The notes beneath the pieces are model-generated. The model was given only the letters and a program-made list of their open reading frames with translations. It did no database searches and was not told the DNA's origin. A stretch of DNA of 64,000 nt from the NCBI RefSeq assembly GCF_043641665.1, contig NC_092184.1, positions 15,994,108 through 16,058,107 on the forward strand, in the 5' to 3' direction. Positions 38,901 through 50,368 of this stretch are shown here, in pieces (position 1 is the stretch's first letter; each line of letters starts with the position of its first letter). Origin of the DNA: Enoplosus armatus. Lineage: Eukaryota; Chordata; Actinopteri; Centrarchiformes; Enoplosidae. Both the position numbers and the translations under genes were made by a program.

Positions 38901-40160
38901 CAGGACTCTGAAGACAAAGTGACAGAGAGTTAAAGAAAATGGATTGTTTCTGGCAAAGACTCATGGGATATGTTGTTCGTTGTAATTAATAGTTTTTTTC
39001 TATTATTGTAACTAGCTCTGTATATTTAATACCTCCTTATCATATCCTGTTTGCATTCATAATTGTAATTAGTGCTGAAACAAATTGTTAATTGATTAAT
39101 TAACTATTTTGACACGCTTAAGTGTTCATTTGCTGCCCTTCACAGTTTTATATAGTTTTAAATTAGAATACATTTGGATTTTGGACCACACATCAATAAG
39201 TGTTCTGGCCTTTTGTGATGGACATTTTTCACTATTTTCTAAACAGTGAATTGATTAATTGTAAAAATAAATCATCAGATTCACTGATAACACTGGGGAA
39301 GAATTTGAAAAAAAAATTCTGTTGAGTTAGATTTTTATGCTGATTAAAACTAAAATTGGCATGCTGATTCCAAAATTGCAGTCAGTTTTTTTCTAGCACG
39401 TCAAGTTTTTTCTCCACAGCTTACCCTCCAGATAAGCAAAATTCCACTGATTAGCTGTAGTAAGACTTGCCAGCTGATTGCGATTGGACTCATCTACAGC
39501 TACGTGGCAACTTGTTTGTGCAGTCACAATTGAGACAGTGCGGTGAGAGGTGTGTGCAGCTCCCAATAGGTCAGTACTATCACACACATATCTGTTAAGT
39601 ACAGTATTTTTCATATTTTTTAAGAAAACGGGGATCCTATAGTTCAAAAACTTGACGTGATAGAGAAAAACTGAGATCAGTTTTGGATTCCGCACCCAAA
39701 AATGAGTTAAAAACAGCTGTCAGACCTAACTCAACAAAAATTGTGTTCCCCAGTGTAATGAATATAATTGTTAGTAAGAAGTAAGAAGTCCTAACTTTAA
39801 TACATATGTAGTTTGATACCTCTGATTTGGTCACCTTAACAGTTAAAAGGAACATTAAAGGGATTAATATGTTGTTAAATGTCAATTGCTTTATCTAATA
39901 TGTCGATAATTGTAGCTGCTGACATGCAAACTCTAAATCAGGACACATTTGACACACAGTACATTAGTCCCATTATCAAGTCTGACTGTAACATGATGAT
40001 ACTCGACTGAAGGATGGACAACAACCAGCAACACTCCTCTATTTGCTTACTACAAGTATGTTTCTGAACTTTAAAAGCAGATTTTTAAAATATTTTACTT
40101 ACCATCTGCAGCAAAAGTCTGAGCGAGCAGAGTGAGCAGCAGGACGGCCCACAGCCTCAT
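35932..40160 (-). CDS. vtn: Vitronectin, 8 exons
   Basis: Secreted plasma and matrix adhesion glycoprotein that binds integrins, PAI-1 and complement terminal complex. Minus-strand exons: 40103-40160, 38788-38907, 38278-38697, 37973-38112, 37722-37878, 37449-37601, 36846-37358 and 35932-36050. They join in frame into 559 codons (human 478). Features in order: signal peptide (MRLWAVLLLTLLAQTFA); somatomedin-B domain with all eight cysteines (ESCMGRC to VMC); integrin motif in TRGDTF at the start of exon 3, as in human TRGDVF; an acidic then Thr/Pro/Glu-rich linker; hemopexin-like blades (CSGRPFDSF, FKGNKYWRFDNG, FFKGDQYYTYEF, FKGDKYYRVDLRTKK); a final GC near the C-terminus. The insert before the last blade is replaced by a Gln-rich stretch and three AERGM repeats. 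Teleosts have vtna and vtnb; I cannot tell which this is. Confidence 0.93.
37012..37113 (-). repeat. Three tandem 11-residue repeats within vitronectin exon 7
   Basis: Coding repeat reading AERGMNMGQDF, AERGMEMGLRL and AERRMEMEERL, followed by an Arg/Asp/Trp-rich segment. Upstream in the same exon is a Gln-rich run. Human vitronectin has its basic heparin-binding segment in this part of the chain. Confidence 0.85.
39069..39287 (+). mobile_element. Degraded teleost MITE (TAGTGCTGAAAC type)
   Basis: Begins TTAGTGCTGAAACAA, with ATTGATTAATTAACTATTTTGA, then TTTGGATTTTGGACCA and TGGACATTTTTCACTATTTTCT, and a closing ATTGATTAATTGTAAAAATAA. These phrases match a familiar dispersed percomorph repeat that starts TAGGGCTGCAAC; the superfamily call (hAT-like) is an inference. 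Confidence 0.5.
39291..39755. mobile_element. Foldback MITE with long inverted arms, TAA-flanked (PIF/Harbinger-like)
   Basis: 465-bp element. Its ends are CACTGGGGAA and TTCCCCAGTG. Arms of roughly 110-120 bp (39291-39410 and 39646-39755) are inverted copies of each other, sharing GTTGAGTTAG, the ATTCCAAAA...CAGTTTTT segment and CGTCAAGTTTTT. TAA flanks both sides (39288-39290 and 39756-39758), the target-site length of PIF/Harbinger elements. No transposase is encoded. Confidence 0.7.
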
Positions 40161-42227
40161 GTTGCCTCTGTTGTGCGAGAGGACAGAATGAGACAGTAAT
40201 GACGGGCCTCGTGCTCCAAATCATTGGAAACATGTGTCAGTCACCCCACTTCCTTGTTTACTTTAACCTTATTTGCAAACCTCTTTCTACTCCAGCAAAC
40301 AAACAGAGGCACGCAGAAGGAAAGAGATCGATAGGAAACAAAAGTTTAAGCCGTGCGCCCTTCAGCTGACCTCTGACCACGTCCCAATACATTTAGTGAT
40401 CGCAGAGCAGTGACTCTCTCTCTCTGCAGTTTTGAGTGAAGCTACTCACTCAACAACCTGAGTTATTTTATTACTTGCTGTCAGGACAAGACCAGACGTG
40501 AATGACTTGAACATTACCTGCTGTCACTGTGAGGCCTCAGTTAAGACAGAAGAACAAAGCTCTGGCCTGTTGTGCGGTCTAGTAAAACAGTTTAATGCAG
40601 GGTTATGAGCTAAAAAAGAAGAGTTTACGCAAGTCACTACAGACTTCATCTTTGCCTTCAGTTTTATGTTTCATTATGTCATTTTTCATGAGCACCAGGA
40701 TGTCAGAAGTACTGAGGTCATGAGCCCTGAAACCCACATTTTCACCACAGACACCAAAAAGACACTCCCTATATTGCTCTAATCATTTGGATTTTTTTAT
40801 ATTTCAATTAACTTTGTAATTAAAATGTTGGTGTTTTAAAAGTTTAAAAATATATCGAGTCTAAAAGATTCAGGAATCAGCGTTTAAAGTACCCACCACA
40901 AGTGACCTCCATGATTTCAGTCAATATTTCCTCATGCAATCATGTGATTTTCTCCATGCTTTTAATTTGCTACACTAGTTCCCCAGTTTGTTTTGCAACT
41001 CTTGTAATTACTTCTAATTAAGTTATTTTTAATATTCTACGTGGGCTATGTCCTTTCTATTACAACTAAAGATAAATGTAAAAGATAAATACAATCAAAT
41101 GGGGATCCACTGAAACCTTCTCAAGGCCTTCTAGTTCCCCTTTTACAAGACCAAAAATATGTTATATATGTTATATATAAGTTTGAAAAGATTTCTCTGC
41201 ATTCTTTCCAACACTTGATGCATTAGTATATATAATTTCACATTTTCTATTAGGGGTACTAAAACACTGCATCTGTATCTTACAAGCATATTCCCTTTTT
41301 ATATATATATTCCTATACATGTATTAAACTGTGTCAGCCCACTCAAAAGTTGCTCCTTATGGCATTTATTTAATAAATTAAAGATATAGGCAGTATTCAT
41401 AGACATTGTATACAGCACATTTTAAGAGACAATGGTGGTGTGGCTCAGAGGTTTTTCTCCAGTTCCTCCAGCAGAGGGCCTGCAGTGTTTACAGAAACCC
41501 GATGATGAGCACGCTCTGACCGGCTGTGATGCAGGGAGAGGGGGGTTATTTTCCTGTTCTTCCCCAGCAGTATCTGAAGCAGGTGGGCGGTGCAGACCCC
41601 TGAAGATACAGACAGCCTGCGGATGCTGACCGAAGGACGCTCCTCGTTCGGGGGATGCTATCGGATTTTGTAGTTTTTGCAGGAGACGAGCCGCTAAGGT
41701 GCGTCAGATCAGGTGGAAGGAAGAAACTGTGTGATAGGAAGAGGTCTTCTGCAAATGCTCAATGAATGCAGAAGAAAAGACAGACAACAAAAGTATTTTC
41801 TTCTCAGGAAAACACGTGGGATTAGCTTTGTGTGCTTCCAGTTTGAGGTCCAGTGTGCTGAGATTTCGCCTCCTTAAGGACACGTCTACGAACAGATTCT
41901 GTGAAGGCATTAGTCATCTATTGGTCGGTGGGATAAAGGAGACAAAGCAGCAGCTGTAGATGCAGGACAGCGCGCAGACACACGGTGACCGGCTCAGGAT
42001 CTGCTTATGAGAGTTGATGGGCTTATTGCCAGGGATGACATCGAGAGAGGTGATGCAATTTGGTGAAAGCTGTCACTACTGATTTACAACTGAGGCCTTG
42101 CTTGACGCATCCCTACAGGGGTGGGTTCTGTTTACAAAGCAGACTGTAAATCACGGAGAGGCATACGAGGCCTTTGTAAACAAACACATCCCAGCATCCA
42201 CCGAGACTGACGTGTTTCTGCCGGTAG
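40161..42227. other. Divergent vtn-sarm1 intergenic region
   Basis: 2.1 kb between the two divergent start codons. It must hold the vtn promoter (right after 40160) and the sarm1 promoter and 5' UTR (probably 41.4-42.2 kb, where GC content rises). Bases 40.7-41.4 kb are AT-rich. I recognise no gene or repeat. Confidence 0.45.
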
Positions 42228-45200
42228 ATGCTATTTTCTCTGGCGCTCTTCCTGTGGAGGCTCTACCGACATCTCTCCGTCATGTTCAGCTCAGACAGAC
42301 TCACAGTCCCGGAGTATGTCAGCCGGCTGCAGAGAGCGAGGAGCGGCTCCGGATCCGGCTCCGCCACCGACCCCAGAGCGGTCTCTCCGGGCATCAGCGC
42401 CGACGTCCATTCGGCTTTGGAGACCTCGCTCCCCGCCCTGCGCTCCGCCATCAGGAGGCTGAAGTCATCCAAGGAAACCTCTGATACAGATGAGATCCGC
42501 AGGGCCATCGCGGAGATCTTCCAGCTGGTGGAGGAGGCCTGGGTTTTGCCCACCGTGGGCCGTCAGGTGGCCGAGGAGATCTGCAACAGGATCCGGCTGG
42601 ATGGAGGCCTGGAGCTGCTGCTGCAGCTTCAACAGACACCTGCTGTGGAGATCACCTATGAGTCTGCAAAACTGCTGGAGCAGATCCTGATCTCAGAGAA
42701 CAGGTGCAGTATGTACAAGGGTGGACAAAATAACGTGAACACCTTTACAGTATGATACAGTAGCTCTGCAATAAACAAGTTACCCCTTTCCTGCTGACAT
42801 AGTGTCAGAGAGGTGTTTATTATTCTCCAAGGAGTATGAGAGGCCTTAATATATGTTGTCTGTACTTAACTGCATCACACTGTAGTCTGTTTTTCTGTAC
42901 AGGGAGAGACGAAACAACAGAAGCAGCTTACAATATCATGCAATACAATAAAATATGTGTTTCTGCCATATGATATAGGACAAAATAGATCTCTCAACAA
43001 AAGTTTAACTTTGCAAGGCGGTTTTTATTGGGTTGTAAATGTCGGAGACTGTTTTCACGTCCCCTTATATATATCTATGTTGATTTTAGTTTTTCCTGAT
43101 TGTTCTATTCATTGTTCAGACTATAAAAAGTTACTTGTGTTGTCCAACCAGCAGGTCCAAAGCTAAAATACATTTAACGTACAGTGATATAAAACAGAGA
43201 AAGGCAGCCCATCCTCACTGAAGCTGGTACACATGAATGTTTGGCATTTTTAGTTGATAAATGGCTTAAACGTTGTCAAAATGATAGTTGATGCTGTTGA
43301 TCAACATTAATTGTATAATTGTTACCAAACACACCATGTATGTCTGTTTATGCCTCATTTGTTCAGGAGTATCTGTTTACTATTCACTGATTGTCAAGTT
43401 TTGTTACCATAGTTACAAACTTCTGTTGACAGAGATTATTTGGCACGTATGGGTCTGGGGGTCATCCTCAACCTGACTCGACAGCAGGAGGATGCACAGC
43501 TGGCTCGCAGTGTCTCTGGGATCCTGGAGCACATGTTCAAACACACCGAGGAGACCTCCGTCCACCTCATCTCTAACGGCGCCCTGGATGCCCTCCTCTT
43601 CTGGTGCCGGGGCACAGATCCCACCGTGCTGCGCCACTGTGCCGTGGCTCTAGCAAACTGCGCCATGTACGGAGGCCACCGCTGCCAGCGATGGATGATC
43701 GAGAAGCAGGCGGCTGAGTGGCTTTTCCCGCTGGCTTTCTCCAAAGAGGATGAACTCATTCGCTTCCACGCGTGTCTGGCTGTGACTGTGTTGGCCGCAA
43801 ACCGAGAAATAGAGAAAGAGGTGGTGAAATCTGGAACCTTGGAGCTTGTGGAGCCATTCATTGCATCTTTGGATCCGGATGACTTTGCACGCAGTTTATT
43901 GGACAGTGCAGACTGCATGCAGGGTAAGACAGCATCAGATCTGCAGCATCTTTTGCCATTGCTGGACGGCACAAGACTGGAGGGAAAGTGCATTGCAGCC
44001 TTTTACCTTTGTGTTGAGACCAGCATCAAGTCTCGTCAGCGCAACACTAAGGTACAATCACTGTCCACCTTTCACATAGCTCAAAATATTAGGTAACACT
44101 GTCTGGTAGCTTTGTTGTACTGAGTTTTAATTTGTGCTCCTTTCAAGATATTTCAAGAGATCGGAGCAGTGCAGAGCCTAAAAAGAATTGTCATGTACTC
44201 CAGTAATGGCACAGCCTCTTCCCTCGCCAAGCGGGCACTCAGGATGATGGGGGAGGAAGTGCCCAAACGTATCCTGTCATCTGTGCCCAACTGGAAAACC
44301 TGTGAAGTGCAGACCTGGCTGCAGCAGGTTGGCTTTAGTGCCTATTGTGACCGTTTCCAGGTATGATTAACAGTTTTATTACTCAACAGAGAGACTAATA
44401 CGAGCATAAAGATCTACCTATTATACAGCATGTCTGACATTTCTAACTATCTTACTGTATAGGAGCTCCAAGTGGATGGAGACCTCCTGCTGAACATCAC
44501 AGACCAGGATCTGAGCACTGATCTGGGCATGACTGCAGGCCTCACACGCAAGAGGCAAGTGGTACAAACCCTTCAACACATGGGTCTGAGGCTGAGCAAT
44601 GTTAACACCTTTGATCTGTCTCATCCTCCAGGTTTTTAAGAGACTTGCGTGTGTTGAAGACTTACGCCAACTACTCCACATGCGACCCAAACAATATGGC
44701 CGACTGGTTAGTTGAGGTGGACCCTCGTTTCCGGCAGTACACCTACGGCCTGGTCCAGTCAGGAGTGGATCGCAACAATGTCCAGAACCTGACCGATCAA
44801 CAGCTCCAGCACGACTGCCACATAGACAACGGAGTCCACAGAGCCAAGATACTGACTTCTAGCCGCAGGCCCTTAAAACCGTGCCACACAGACGCCCAGC
44901 CTGCAGGGCCCGACGTGTTCATCAGCTACCGTCGGACTACCGGCTCCCAGCTGGCCAGGTCAGAACTCAAACACTAGTGGAAAAGGAGGTAATACAGGGA
45001 GAGAAAATGGGTTAAATTAGAGCCAGGGAAAGTACAAGAGGCAAACTTTCTGTCTTTATTCCTCCTTACTAGTACAAAAACTACATTTTTCACTGACTTT
45101 CTCATGTTCCTCCCCGTCCCAAGCCTTCTGAAGGTGCACCTGCAGGTTCGAGGGTATAGCGTCTTCATAGATGTGGAGAAGCTGGAGGCCGGTAAATTCG

Positions 45201-46688
45201 AGGACAAACTGATTCAGAGTGTACAGAGGGCACGTAACTTCATCCTGGTCCTGTCCGCCAATGCGCTCGACAAGTGCATGGGTGACACTGCCATGAAGGA
45301 TTGGGTGCATAAGGTCAGACGTTTTCCATTCGCTGCTTGTGAGGGACTCCATGTTGAAATGTCAGGTCTCATTTTATGTCATTGTTGCTTAAAACCTCAA
45401 GTCCTTATCAAGGTATTACACATGTATGTTGATACAACAGCTGGAATACATCAGATCAGATTTGTGCTTAAAACCTTCAAACTGTATGCACTGCATTGAT
45501 TTGTCTTTGGGTAGTGATTTGGTGTTCATAAAGAGAAAGGTGTGGCTATTCAAATGAACGTAGTGATCCTTTTGTGATTGTGGAATACCACTTATAAGAT
45601 CCTATATGACAGCTGAATTTAATAAAATCATATCAATATATCATGACTCAATTAATTAAACTCAAGCATGAATGTGCTAGGTGAGGGAATGGAAAATCTG
45701 GCTGGCAATGCTGTAACATTTTGTTCCTCAGCTAAAAATCCATCGATTTTGACAGTACAGTTCTGATTGTGATAAACTGGCCACATGTCGCAATTAGCTC
45801 TCAGCTCTCTCTAGATGTAATCCTGTTGACTACTAGCTACTTTTAACTGTGCAAAATGCATGTTAATGTCATAATTCCTTGCAACAGGATCAGAAAATGT
45901 CACTAGCTGTTGTCTTCTGCAGAATGCCTGAAAATTACAAGCTTGTACAATCTATTAGTCCTGTCACGTCTGTTTAAGCTATTAGTTGAAATTATATGTC
46001 ACATACATATTGTAGCTAAAACAAGGGATCTGATGATTCCAGTCCTTTGTGCTTTTACATTTTCATAGACTAAAATGAATTATCATTAATCTTGCAGGAG
46101 ATAGTCACAGCCTTGGCTGGTAAGAAGAACATAGTTCCTGTCACAGACAACTTTATGTGGCCCGACCCCATGTCTCTGCCGGAGGACATGAGAGCAATTC
46201 TCAACTTCAACGGTATCAAGTGAGTCACTGTATACTCTGAAAACTAAAGCTAGACTATAGGAAAACATAGTTATTGGTTAGCACATCTGTGTAAATGTTT
46301 TCACGTTGTTCACCACATGTCTGTGTACCTACAGTAAACTTTAATTAGGAAGGGAAATCCCCTCCTCAACAGCCGATTTGAGTTGCAGTGATATGATAAT
46401 TACATGGTCCCTTTTCATGCTAACATTATTAATCTCTTAAAGCCTCTTTTATTCCTTTAATGAATAATTTATGAATACGAGGGTTAACTTTTTATTGTTT
46501 GTGATAGGTGTTCTGTAACATATACATTAGCTTATAATGCACACCATCAAACGCCTGTTGCCTTTTCTTGACACAGATGGTCGCATGAATATCAGGAGGC
46601 ATCGATCGAGAAGATCCTGCGCTTCCTGAAAGGACAGCATGACCAAATCGACGGCCCAGACGCCGCCAAAGAGCAGAAAAAGAAATAA
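42228..46688 (+). CDS. sarm1: SARM1 NAD+ hydrolase, 8 exons
   Basis: Executioner of programmed axon degeneration; its TIR domain cleaves NAD+ and is held off by the ARM domain. Exons 42228-42703, 43433-44051, 44148-44360, 44463-44554, 44632-44958, 45124-45313, 46098-46219 and 46577-46688 join in frame into 716 codons (human 724). Order: hydrophobic/basic mitochondrial-type N-terminus ([17 protein letters not shown]); ARM repeats to about 400; two SAM domains (about 408-472 and 482-545); TIR domain from DVFISYRR (about 560) to about 700. The catalytic glutamate (human E642) is the first codon of exon 7, in WVHK/EIVTAL, residue 640 here. The start is the ATG aligning with the human N-terminus. 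Intron 4 has a GC donor (AAGAG/GCAAGT) with a normal AG acceptor; a GT alternative five bases later would break the frame. Confidence 0.96.
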
Positions 46689-46874
46689 AACGACATAAAC
46701 AGAGTTTGATCCCAGCTACAATAACTTTCAATGATGCCAAATTCCACATACGTATGGTGAACTAGCCGGCAGCTTTCCCTGCTCTGCCCTAACGCATGTG
46801 AAGTGAATTTGATTATGTTTAGATTACATGCTCACACAAAGCACTAATATAAATAGACCTAATGTCTTGCAAAC

Positions 46875-46880
46875 AATAAA
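46875..46880 (+). terminator. Polyadenylation signal of sarm1
   Basis: AATAAA about 190 bases after the sarm1 stop codon, the first canonical hexamer downstream. Confidence 0.6.
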
Positions 46881-48369
46881 GGAAATTAAAAAAGGGATTT
46901 CAGATTGTATATAATAAACTGTACGCCTTTGATGATAGTACCCTCATACTGCTGTATATGTGTAATCAGGTACTGTATAAGCCTTCTGTCTCTCAGGAAA
47001 ATAACTGTGATAGATCAGCCGTCACTGGCACCCAGCAAAATCAGCATAGCGATTTCTGAAGCATCCACTAACTCATCAGTCTTCATAAAAGTTATATGCA
47101 GTCAACTTATATACTGTACAGTCATACGACCAAAGCAGGTCTCTGATTCTACAGACATTTGTGTTTTGTTTTTATGTTTGGGTTGTGATAGAAAAGAATG
47201 CTATGAATCGTTCATGAGTGGTCATAATCTAAGATGGAGGCATGACTTACTGTAGAGAAATAAATGAGCTACATACTGTATGACTGCACCTCTAATTCAA
47301 CCAAATACAGATTCAAAGAGTGTACAGGCAACGACAACTACCAAAGTTGCATTGAACATTTCCTTGCTTCTGTTAAAGTGGATACACATTTTTACTTTGA
47401 GTACATTAACTCACAGTACTCAAAAATGCACTGTTGACTCCTTAAAAATGGTTTCATGAGTGTCTTGTAGACTGCCGTTACAACATAGTGTAATACATCA
47501 AACTATCATTTAATACTGCTGACTTGAGGTTTTATTCACCACAGTGTTAAGTTTGATAAATGATTATTTGTCGGCTTTGCAATCCAATTTCATCCTTGTT
47601 CCTCTGTGTATTTGCTCCAGTATATTTTACAGAAGCAGTCAAGTAAAAACAAAAATAAATCCAGCAATGATACACTGAGGTTTGTGAAAATATAAAAAGA
47701 ACCCTGTACACCTGCATAAATCATGATGATGCTGAAATCAATAGTCTTGCAAATTAACCAAAGCAGTCATCAAGATGTGTTGCTAACATATTGTTCTGTA
47801 AAATTATATTATAGCCTGAATGCAATCGCTGTTCTACAGGGCTTTTATCTCATCTTGCCTTAATATTGTTTTCCTCTGATGTCCACCTCATACCATTTAT
47901 TAAATATACTTTGTCTAACTGACATGAACTTTCCAAGTAGTAAAACAGGACTTCATTTTTTATTGTCATGTTTTTTAATGTTCTCAGTGTGACACAAACA
48001 TAATTTGGTCCCTTCATTTGAAACATGGTAAAAAATAAAATTATTAATTAATTGAAAAAATTAACAGTGAAATTCTTTATTTGAATTACGTGTGACATGT
48101 AAACAGAAAATGAATTAACCATCTTTATCCAAAACAATCCAGTTCTATTCCAATAAATAAAATGAATACAACTGATAAATATTGCACAACTGATTACAGA
48201 TGACGAATAGACAGTTTTGCAGGTACGTCTGCATAAGGGCTTCGACCACATGATCCAACCAGACTGCAGCCCTTAGCCGAGAACAATCTCCATGTCGATC
48301 AATCCACAGTAGTGGAGTTAATACTTCACTTAACCTCTAAACTTCCCTTTGTGCATTTTAAAGCTGATT

Positions 48370-48600
48370 TGGCAGCTCTTGTTCCCTCGCCATGCAACGA
48401 GGACCTGACCCCGGTGTGCATGCTGGCTGTGGGCCTGTGCTCTGGGACTATCCAGTGTTCTTGTGGTGGTGGGAGGGGGACTCTTCAGGGAGTTTGGACT
48501 GTGCTCTCTGCTTTATGGGCAGAGCAGGGAGGGTCAAGGTGTAACTCAGTAATCCCTGGCTGCCGCTACAGTCTCACTCTCTCTGCTGTGCATTACTGAT
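48370..48600. other. Unassigned GC-richer block between sarm1 and slc46a1
   Basis: About 230 bases that stand out from AT-rich flanks. One plus-strand frame encodes a hydrophobic stretch (LSSVLVVVGGGLFREFG) but is closed by stops on both sides and lacks a start codon; another frame is open for 95 codons with no family I recognise. It could be a conserved non-coding element, a decayed exon or repeat-derived. Confidence 0.3.
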
Positions 48601-48810
48601 AGTTGGATGTTTGAAACAGACAAAGTCCTGCATTTAAAATTTTACTACAAAAGTATTCAAAATATACTCAGAATTTCAGAATATGGGCCATTCTGCATAT
48701 TATATTACTGGATTATAATTATTGATGCATTAATGTGCACATCACTTTAATTCTGCAGCTGGTAAAGATGAGGTTGATTTTAACTCCTTACTATACTGCT
48801 GGGTAGCTTG

Positions 48811-48842
48811 TGAATTATTGGATCAATAAAGTCTTATCTAAA
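48811..48842 (+). mobile_element. LINE 3' end fragment
   Basis: Contains TTGGATCAATAAAGTCTTATCT, the plus-orientation equivalent of the tails at 19714-19770, 58028-58068 and 63352-63398. Confidence 0.45.
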
Positions 48843-48876
48843 CCTATAAAAAACATCAGGATTTAAATAGTAACTT

Positions 48877-48968
48877 ATGTAAGAAGTGAGAAGTACAATA
48901 TTTGCTTCTGAATTGTAGTGCAGTAGAAGTAGTAGCAAATGAAAATATTCAAGTACTTTCCACGACTG
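48877..48968 (+). mobile_element. hAT-like MITE fragment
   Basis: Contains AGAAGTACAATATTTGCTTCTG, GTAGTGCAGTAGAAGTA and AATATTCAAGTA, ending TTCCACGACTG (48958-48968); this is the right end of the CAGTGGTGGAA family seen twice elsewhere in the window. Confidence 0.55.
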
Positions 48969-50368
48969 CAAACAGGTCAATAGATAGTGTAAGGGTGTGG
49001 TGGCTGAAAATGGATTGATGTTATATATACACCAAACTACCTGTTAGGCCACAAGTGAGGTCGGATATCCTCGCTTGATTGCACTTTTATGTTCAGAAAT
49101 TACTATTTTCACTGGCCTGGTTGTCTATTGTACATAAATCAAGGAGCAGCAGCATTTGACTAAACAGATTACATGGGCAGAATTACATAAAACACATACA
49201 TACACAAAACCTCTGAGCTTAAAGGAAAAGTTTGACATTTTAGCCAAGCCACTTATCACCTTTCTTGCAGAGAATTAAAGAGTTATACATACTGTGACAG
49301 CTAACAAACAAAAAGTACCTAAACACTAAAGAATTCGAACAAATACACAACATGAACAACAGGCTAGCAGGTTTCACATATTACTGAGCTGGGTATAAAC
49401 CCACCGCTGTCATAATGGAGCTGTCTACTCGTTGTCCTTATACTCACCATTATGATTTTTGTTCTTTTTGTCATAAAGTAAAGAAATCTGTGAAACAAAC
49501 ACAATCATAAGATCCGCCATGTTGAATGTTTTTGTGTGTGTAAGAAGCTGCATCGTGATTGGGTAGATACGTTCCTGTTGCTGAAGATAAGTTGAAAAAA
49601 TGAAAGCCACTTTTTTCGCACATAAAAATTCTGTTAATATATTACGATGAAAGGGTTCAATGACGGGATATTGGTTTGAAAAATATTATTAATGTGCGAT
49701 TAGCAAAGTGTATTTCCCCACTTCTTTCTGTAAGAAGATCTCTGTGGTGCCTTGTTAAGGAAGGCACAATAAGTGTGTCAAACGTGTCTCCCTTATTAAT
49801 TACTACTGTAATAAGTAACCACACCTGTGTCAGGTGATTCATATGTTGCTATTAACAAATTACCCTCTAAAACAATTTACATTGTGCCAATGCTTGAAAT
49901 GTTCTTTGAACAACTGAGGAGTTCGGGAATTTCTTCCTTACGGTTAGCACCTTAATCTGTAGTGTGCCATTAGGGCTACTGACGTTAATACATTCAAAAT
50001 GGAAATGTTAAGGCGCGTTCTTTGGCACTCATTACAATGCACTGAAATAGTATCAAAGCCAGCAAAGATCTGACAAAGCCCCAGTCTCTAAAGTCTAATC
50101 ATTACGACAGAAGAGGTTTTGCAGTAATGTCAGTCAGGATGTTGATTCTTCCTCCTTTGGTCTTGATCACTTTCGTGTGACTAGTCAGAAGAATCCCATC
50201 GCTGAGCTGGCTAACAAAAGTCAGCTTCCCTGTCACTGTGTTAATGTCAAAAGTCTCTCCCGGCATAACAGATGGACGTGCCGGATGTCTCTGTGTCAGA
50301 GCTGCTCACCTCATGGACTGACATCAGAATGAAGGGTTAGGGTTCGGGGCTCTCTGCCTCTCTTCAAG

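Larger units (their letters stand above)
38908..40102 (-). other. vtn intron 1, largely mobile-element derived
   Basis: 1.2-kb intron separating the signal-peptide exon from the somatomedin-B exon. About 60% is two adjacent repeats (39069-39287 and 39291-39755). No additional exon is supported. Confidence 0.6.
46689..50368. other. sarm1-slc46a1 tail-to-tail intergenic region
   Basis: 3.7 kb with the 3' UTRs of both genes. It is mostly AT-rich and holds a LINE tail (48811-48842), a hAT MITE fragment (48877-48968) and one unexplained GC-richer block (48370-48600). A slc46a1 3' UTR probably occupies 50.1-50.37 kb. No complete gene is supported. Confidence 0.5.

Noticed and set aside
43436..43993. 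185-codon minus-strand open frame opposite sarm1 exon 2
   Set aside because: Antisense shadow of the ARM-repeat exon.
50334..50349. GGGTTAGGGTTCGGGG near the slc46a1 3' end as an interstitial telomeric site
   Set aside because: Only two units, one imperfect; chance is a sufficient explanation.
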